Shown: piece by piece, positions 28,986 through 29,639 of the stretch
How the letters are laid out: every line of letters begins with the position of its first letter
Numbering within the stretch: the first letter of the stretch is position 1
Origin: Phallusia fumigata
Taxonomy: Eukaryota; Chordata; Ascidiacea; Phlebobranchia; Ascidiidae
Assembly: GCA_008931825.1 (NCBI GenBank)
Contig: QXVZ01025649.1
Coordinates: forward strand, 1 to 29,639
DNA: 29,639 nt
Direction of reading: 5' to 3'
Position numbers and translations under genes: made by a program
Notes under the pieces: model-generated
What the model was told of the DNA's origin: nothing
Seen by the model: only the letters and a program-made list of their open reading frames with translations
Databases searched by the model: none

Positions 28986-29043
28986 AACTTGTTTTGAAAT
29001 CATTTACTCGGGAGAGTTTTTTTATATGTTTTTTTTTCGTCAT

Positions 29044-29101
29044 GGGGTTCGAACCTGGGGCGCCCGAGGTTTAAAACCAGAATATTTCCTACTAACATAA
29101 C
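29044..29101 (-). mobile_element. tRNA-related SINE-like fragment
   Basis: Read on the minus strand, GTTAGTAGGAAATATTCTGG is followed by TTTTAAACCTCGGGCGCCCC and the T-arm/B-box GGTTCGAACC (29046-29055). The layout follows a tRNA with a reduced D-arm. A-rich sequence follows on the minus strand (CGAAAAAAAAACAT), as in a SINE tail. The acceptor stem is not complete, so a working tRNA is unlikely. Confidence 0.45.
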
Positions 29102-29153
29102 GCGGGAAAAACAAATTTCTGGGTATAACGCGAAAAAAAACAAATTTCTGGAT
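29097..29153 (+). repeat. Two tandem copies of a ~28-bp unit
   Basis: ATAACGCG(GG)AAAAACAAATTTCTGG occurs twice in a row (29097-29124 and 29125-29153) with small differences. Confidence 0.7.
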
Positions 29154-29209
29154 ATTCAACATCTAATCAAGCCAATGGCACCCCGAGTCAATCGTGTCTT
29201 TTTAAAAAA

Positions 29210-29639
29210 AGTATTTTTTATTGTGACAATCACCATGCCAACAACTGCGCTTTGTGTCGTTTGGATCAAAAGCCGGTCGAGCTTTTTGCAGTAAAGCCGG
29301 TAGCTTCCCCCCTATAGAAATAAAAAAAACAAGAAACGCGTCCAAATGAGGGTCACTGGTCATGTCGACCTGATTTGTGTACTAACCTAGAGCTTCCTAA
29401 ACTACGGGTCACGACCCTTTGGAGGGTCGCACAACGAAGTTTGTGGGTCGCGAGAACGAATTTTGCTTCCCACAAATGCTCGTAATCGTCGTATTTCTCC
29501 GTCAAACGTTAAGGGGCGCAAAAAAACATTGAAAACCAAAAGGGCTCGCAGACCAAAAAGTTGTGGAAGCCCTGTACTAATCTACACATCAGATATTCAT
29601 GTCAACGCCGATAGAAAAGAGCACTCACCCACATAAGTC
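29210..29639 (+). promoter_or_regulatory. Distal upstream region of a probable sixth protease gene
   Basis: TGTGACAATCACCATGCC...AACTGCGCTTTGTG matches 10200-10245 upstream of gene C. ATGTCGACCTGATTT...GTAC and CTACACATCAGATATTCAT match 10425-10470. GCCGATAGAAAAGAG matches 23902-23917 upstream of gene E. The proximal promoter and exon 1 would lie to the right of the window. Confidence 0.6.
29387..29573. mobile_element. hAT-like MITE, 187 bp, in the upstream region of the next copy
   Basis: The ends AGAGCTTCCTAAACT and, reverse complemented, AGGGCTTCCACAACT agree at 12 of 15 positions. GTACTAAC (29379-29386) and GTACTAAT (29574-29581) form the 8-bp target duplication. The inner GGGTCACGACCC and GTGGGTCGCG blocks are typical of hAT-type miniature elements. 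The paralogous upstream region of gene C (near 10440, TTGTACGCAAGCCTACATAT) is an empty site. Confidence 0.8.

Noticed and set aside
29044-29101. Functional tRNA gene
   Set aside because: The B-box and anticodon-like arm are present, but the D-arm is shortened and no matching acceptor stem is seen.

Overview
The window looks like eukaryotic, AT-rich, compact animal DNA. The most likely source is an invertebrate chordate, and a Ciona-like ascidian is my best guess. That rests on short introns (about 70-900 bp) with GT-AG borders, TATA-type promoters and hAT-type miniature transposons; no single feature proves the species.

The main content is a tandem array, all on the + strand, of papain-family (C1A, cathepsin L-like) cysteine protease genes. 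Five are seen: A (5' end outside the window, coding to 3774), B (5528-8897), C (10816-13512), D (15229-18554, broken) and E (24236-27099). The upstream region of a probable sixth copy begins near 29210. B, C and E can be spliced by eye into intact 7-exon reading frames of 338, 353 and 341 aa with identical intron phases (1,0,0,0,1,2). Exons 1-2 encode an I29 inhibitory propeptide, exon 3 a linker plus the catalytic Cys, exon 4 the LVDC region, exon 5 the ETAVAxxGPVAVTL region, exon 6 the catalytic His and Asn, and exon 7 the C-terminal strand.

The family is unusual in four ways. (1) The first exon starts directly in the propeptide, with no signal peptide, an in-frame stop just upstream and a nearby TATA box in B and E. 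(2) The normal active-site motif CGSCW is replaced by PLPACW, and most structural disulfide cysteines are gone. Together these suggest a cytosolic or nuclear protease. (3) In A and B an extra module sits between exon 2 and exon 3: a truncated exon-3 paralogue (exon 3') that stays open to a stop at the same place in all three copies, followed by a degenerate second propeptide exon (2b). Exon phases would allow B to make either a full protease or a 120-aa propeptide-only protein, that is, a possible self-encoded inhibitor. (4) The linker between propeptide and enzyme varies greatly: Gly-rich in A and B, shorter in C and E, and a 27-bp minisatellite in D.

B, C and E share an upstream block (CAGCTG E-box, GATAA, TATA). 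D has a different promoter, a premature TAG before its catalytic His, and lost its WG motif. Spacers hold copies of a dispersed repeat family, a degenerate ~125-bp satellite, hAT-like MITEs with target-site duplications, a tRNA-related SINE-like piece and isolated coding-like fragments. The region 18.6-23.7 kb has no confident gene.

Caution: each of the three single N bases (1128, 4958, 27866) sits exactly at the junction of two near-identical tandem segments, so some duplications may be unmerged haplotypes or assembly joins rather than real DNA.
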